DNA from: an uncultured Acetobacteraceae bacterium
Lineage (GTDB): Bacteria; Pseudomonadota; Alphaproteobacteria; Acetobacterales; Acetobacteraceae
Direction of reading: 5' to 3'
DNA length: 14,824 nucleotides
NCBI GenBank assembly: GCA_937874445.1
Contig: CALNAL010000391.1
Location: forward strand, 1-14,824
Positions 13,228-14,824 of this stretch are shown piece by piece. A program made the position numbers and the translations under genes. Numbering within the stretch: position 1 is the first letter of the stretch; each line of letters begins with the position of its first letter. The notes under the pieces are model-generated. The model saw only the letters and a program-made list of their open reading frames with translations, did not search any database and was not told the DNA's origin.

Positions 13228-14586
13228 TCAGGCCGCCGCGGCCGCGCCGAACAGCCGGGCGCGCGCTTCCAGCCGGGCGTGGAGCGCCTGCGGCACCTGG
13301 CGGGAGGACAGGGCCCGCGGATAGGACAGCTCCACCATGGCCGGCTCGTTTTCCGTCCCCGTGCGCTCGGCCCAGTTCTGGAAATGCGTGCGCTCGACGT
13401 TGTCGACGAAGCTTTCCGCCGGGGCGCCCTCGGCGAGCAGCAGCTCGTGGGAGGCCAGCTCGACGTGGTAGTAGGTGAACAGCTCCGGCACGTCGTGCTC
13501 GCGCACGATGGAAACGCCGTTGACCAGCGCGCCGGCCTGCACCAGCACGCCGTCGAGGAACAGCGCATGGCCGGGCGAGACGAGCAGGTCGCGGACGGGG
13601 AGGTTCTCGCCGAGCGCCCCGGCCTGGATGCGGATGGGCAGCACTTCCATCGGGTCGCCGAAGCGGCGGGAGACGGTGCTGCGCCCGACCCAGCGCACGG
13701 CCATGGTGCGCCCGTCGGCGGTGCGCAGCAGCGTGCCCTCGGTGACGTCCTCGACGGCGATCTGCCCCTCCGGGGTGGCCAGCAGCGTGCCGGCCATGAA
13801 GCAGGGAGCGGCGCCGGTATATTCGAAGTAGTTGCCCACCATCTGGTAGTCGGCAAAAACGGTACCGTTCTCCAGCGTTACGTTATTGCAATATACGTTC
13901 CACTGGTCTTGTTCAAGAGAATACGTTTTGCCGTCCGTATTGAGGGCCAGGTGCAATGTCTTGCCATTGCCAACCTCGATCCGGTCGCCATAGCCGAAAT
14001 TCGTGATCGACTTGATGGAATTCGTTTGGTTACCGGTAATAAGTGTATTTTGTGCGGTGTCAGTGCTGAAGGAGAGATTCGCTTCGAACTGCCCCCCCGT
14101 GAAATTGAGAGTTGCGCCGTCCAGCCGCACAGTTCCCGTGCCGGTGACGGGACTCTCGGAGTTCCACGCGATGCCGCCTCTCAGAATGAGTTCCTGGTCG
14201 GAAGTCAGATGGATACCCCCGGAATTTGTCACGGTGCCACCGGAGAAAACATAGGTGCCGGAACTGTTGCTGCCGGCGGCGCCCAGGGTGAGCCCCCCGA
14301 AGGTCAGGTTGGTCGAGTTGAGGGTGATAGTTTCGGGGGAGGACAAAGTGAGTCCGCTGTTCACCGTGATGGTGTGCACCGTCGTTGAACTGCTCTGGAA
14401 GGTAACGTCGGAACCAAGCGTCAATGACGCTATGCCGCTCGTGTTTCCTGTCAGGGTAATTGTGATGCTATCGGGACTATTGATGACAACATCGCCGTAG
14501 GTATTCGACGACGGGACCCCATTGCTCCAGTTGCTGCTGTCGCTCCAATTGCCGCTGGAGCCTCCCTGCCAGGTTGTCGTCATCAT
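13228..14586 (-). CDS. Hint-domain protein with beta-strand-rich, adhesin-like N-terminus
   Basis: A 452-residue two-part protein. Residues 4-30 (TTTWQGGSSGNWSDSSNWSN then GVP) match the opening motif of autotransporter-type passenger proteins. Residues 30-250 are Thr/Ser/Asn/Gly-rich and suggest a stacked beta-strand solenoid. A Hint domain (Hint_2 type) follows: Cys262 in APCFMAGTLLATPEGQ, an internal VEDVTEGTLL turn, His340 in LLVSPGHALFLDGVLVQAG, and YYHVELASHELLLAEGAPAESF near 372-393. Inteins and Hedgehog proteins use this fold for self-cleavage at the first Cys, so cleavage at Ala261-Cys262 is plausible. No Sec signal peptide or beta-barrel is present. Start: two tandem ATGs (14586, 14583) follow AAGGGG; either may be used. 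The N-terminal half is much lower in GC than the Hint half. Proteins with this layout are frequent in Acetobacteraceae; their role is not settled. Confidence 0.85.
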   Translation of the reverse strand: MMTTTWQGGSSGNWSDSSNWSNGVPSSNTYGDVVINSPDSITITLTGNTSGIASLTLGSDVTFQSSSTTVHTITVNSGLTLSSPETITLNSTNLTFGGLTLGAAGSNSSGTYVFSGGTVTNSGGIHLTSDQELILRGGIAWNSESPVTGTGTVRLDGATLNFTGGQFEANLSFSTDTAQNTLITGNQTNSIKSITNFGYGDRIEVGNGKTLHLALNTDGKTYSLEQDQWNVYCNNVTLENGTVFADYQMVGNYFEYTGAAPCFMAGTLLATPEGQIAVEDVTEGTLLRTADGRTMAVRWVGRSTVSRRFGDPMEVLPIRIQAGALGENLPVRDLLVSPGHALFLDGVLVQAGALVNGVSIVREHDVPELFTYYHVELASHELLLAEGAPAESFVDNVERTHFQNWAERTGTENEPAMVELSYPRALSSRQVPQALHARLEARARLFGAAAAA

Positions 14587-14780
14587 TTTGCCCCTTGCCA
14601 AAAAAACGAGCCTCCGGGGCCCGTCCCGCGCCGGATGGCGCGAATGTCTCACAAAAAAGACGTCTCTCGATGGCGGCACTGTAGCCGCATGCCACGGAGG
14701 TGGGGAGGCCTAATGATGCTGAAAAGGTAAATTTTCACGAATTTCTGAATTTCATTAATGCATTTCTCAACCTTTGCGGG
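14587..14780. promoter_or_regulatory. AT-rich upstream region of the Hint gene
   Basis: The stretch nearest the gene is GC-rich and includes a short hairpin CGCGCC/GGCGCG (14627-14642). Beyond about 14710 it turns strongly AT-rich, with a direct repeat GAATTTC (14739-14745 and 14747-14753) and the small palindrome AATGCATT. It presumably holds the leftward promoter; TTGAGA on the - strand near 14770 is a possible -35, but no convincing -10 pairs with it. Confidence 0.35.
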
Positions 14781-14824
14781 ATGTCTGAAAAGATGAAAAA
14801 AGACAAAATGTTACAGATCGATTC
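14781..14824 (+). CDS. Possible start of a gene running off the right edge
   Basis: ATG 14781 opens a frame MSEKMKKDKMLQID that stays open to the edge, with an internal ATG at 14793. Lysine-rich starts of this kind are typical of real genes in AT-rich promoters, and it would be divergent from the Hint gene. Only 14 codons are visible and no strong ribosome site precedes it. Confidence 0.25.
   Translation, partial: MSEKMKKDKMLQID

Overview
The window is high-GC DNA from what looks like an acetic-acid-type alphaproteobacterium (Acetobacteraceae, perhaps Gluconacetobacter-like). This is inferred from base composition, protein style, a Hint-domain adhesin-like protein of a type common in that family, and a partial protein at the left edge that resembles acetic acid bacterial hypotheticals. 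No rRNA or other marker gene is present, so the taxonomy is tentative. No tRNA, IS element, CRISPR array or prophage gene was found.

Layout. (1) 1-462: the tail of a hypothetical protein. (2) 603-2197, + strand: a translationally coupled pair, a small AtzG/DUF4089-like (GatC-like) subunit and an AtzE-type amidase-signature hydrolase. It converges on (3) 2210-2680, - strand: a stand-alone CYTH triphosphatase-like gene. (4) 6915-2813, - strand: a tight operon read right to left, FAD oxidase (AmaA type), ALDH7/antiquitin dehydrogenase (AmaB type) and a class I aminotransferase. Together these could carry L-pipecolate through 2-aminoadipate semialdehyde and 2-aminoadipate to 2-oxoadipate. (5) 7930-7016, - strand: a LysR-type regulator just upstream of that operon. 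(6) 8311-10779, + strand: diaminopropionate ammonia-lyase (YgeX type) followed by a YgeY-type M20 hydrolase. They sit behind a near-perfect sigma-54 promoter at 8263-8278. (7) 11232-12728, + strand: a DASS/SLC13 anion transporter with a long structured leader and a second, weaker sigma-54-like site. (8) 12825-12995, - strand: a tiny lipoprotein. (9) 13228-14586, - strand: a mosaic protein with a beta-strand-rich N-terminus and a C-terminal Hint domain, with AT-rich DNA upstream.

How it may work together. Most genes concern nitrogenous carbon sources: amides or ureido compounds, lysine/pipecolate, and 2,3-diaminopropionate. The ygeX-ygeY pair belongs to the enterobacterial cluster now tied to purine/ureide breakdown and adjacent to a sigma-54 activator gene. 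A sigma-54 promoter here points to nitrogen-status control. An 11-base word, GCAGGTCATGC, is shared by the gap upstream of the pipecolate operon and the LysR promoter region. A one-mismatch version lies upstream of the transporter. It is a candidate LysR operator joining the three units.

The two large gene-free stretches (7931-8310 and 10780-11231) are unusually rich in structure: a pentanucleotide microsatellite, three consecutive perfect inverted repeats, nested inverted repeats around a promoter core, and a possible leader peptide followed by hairpins. These are the least explained parts of the window.
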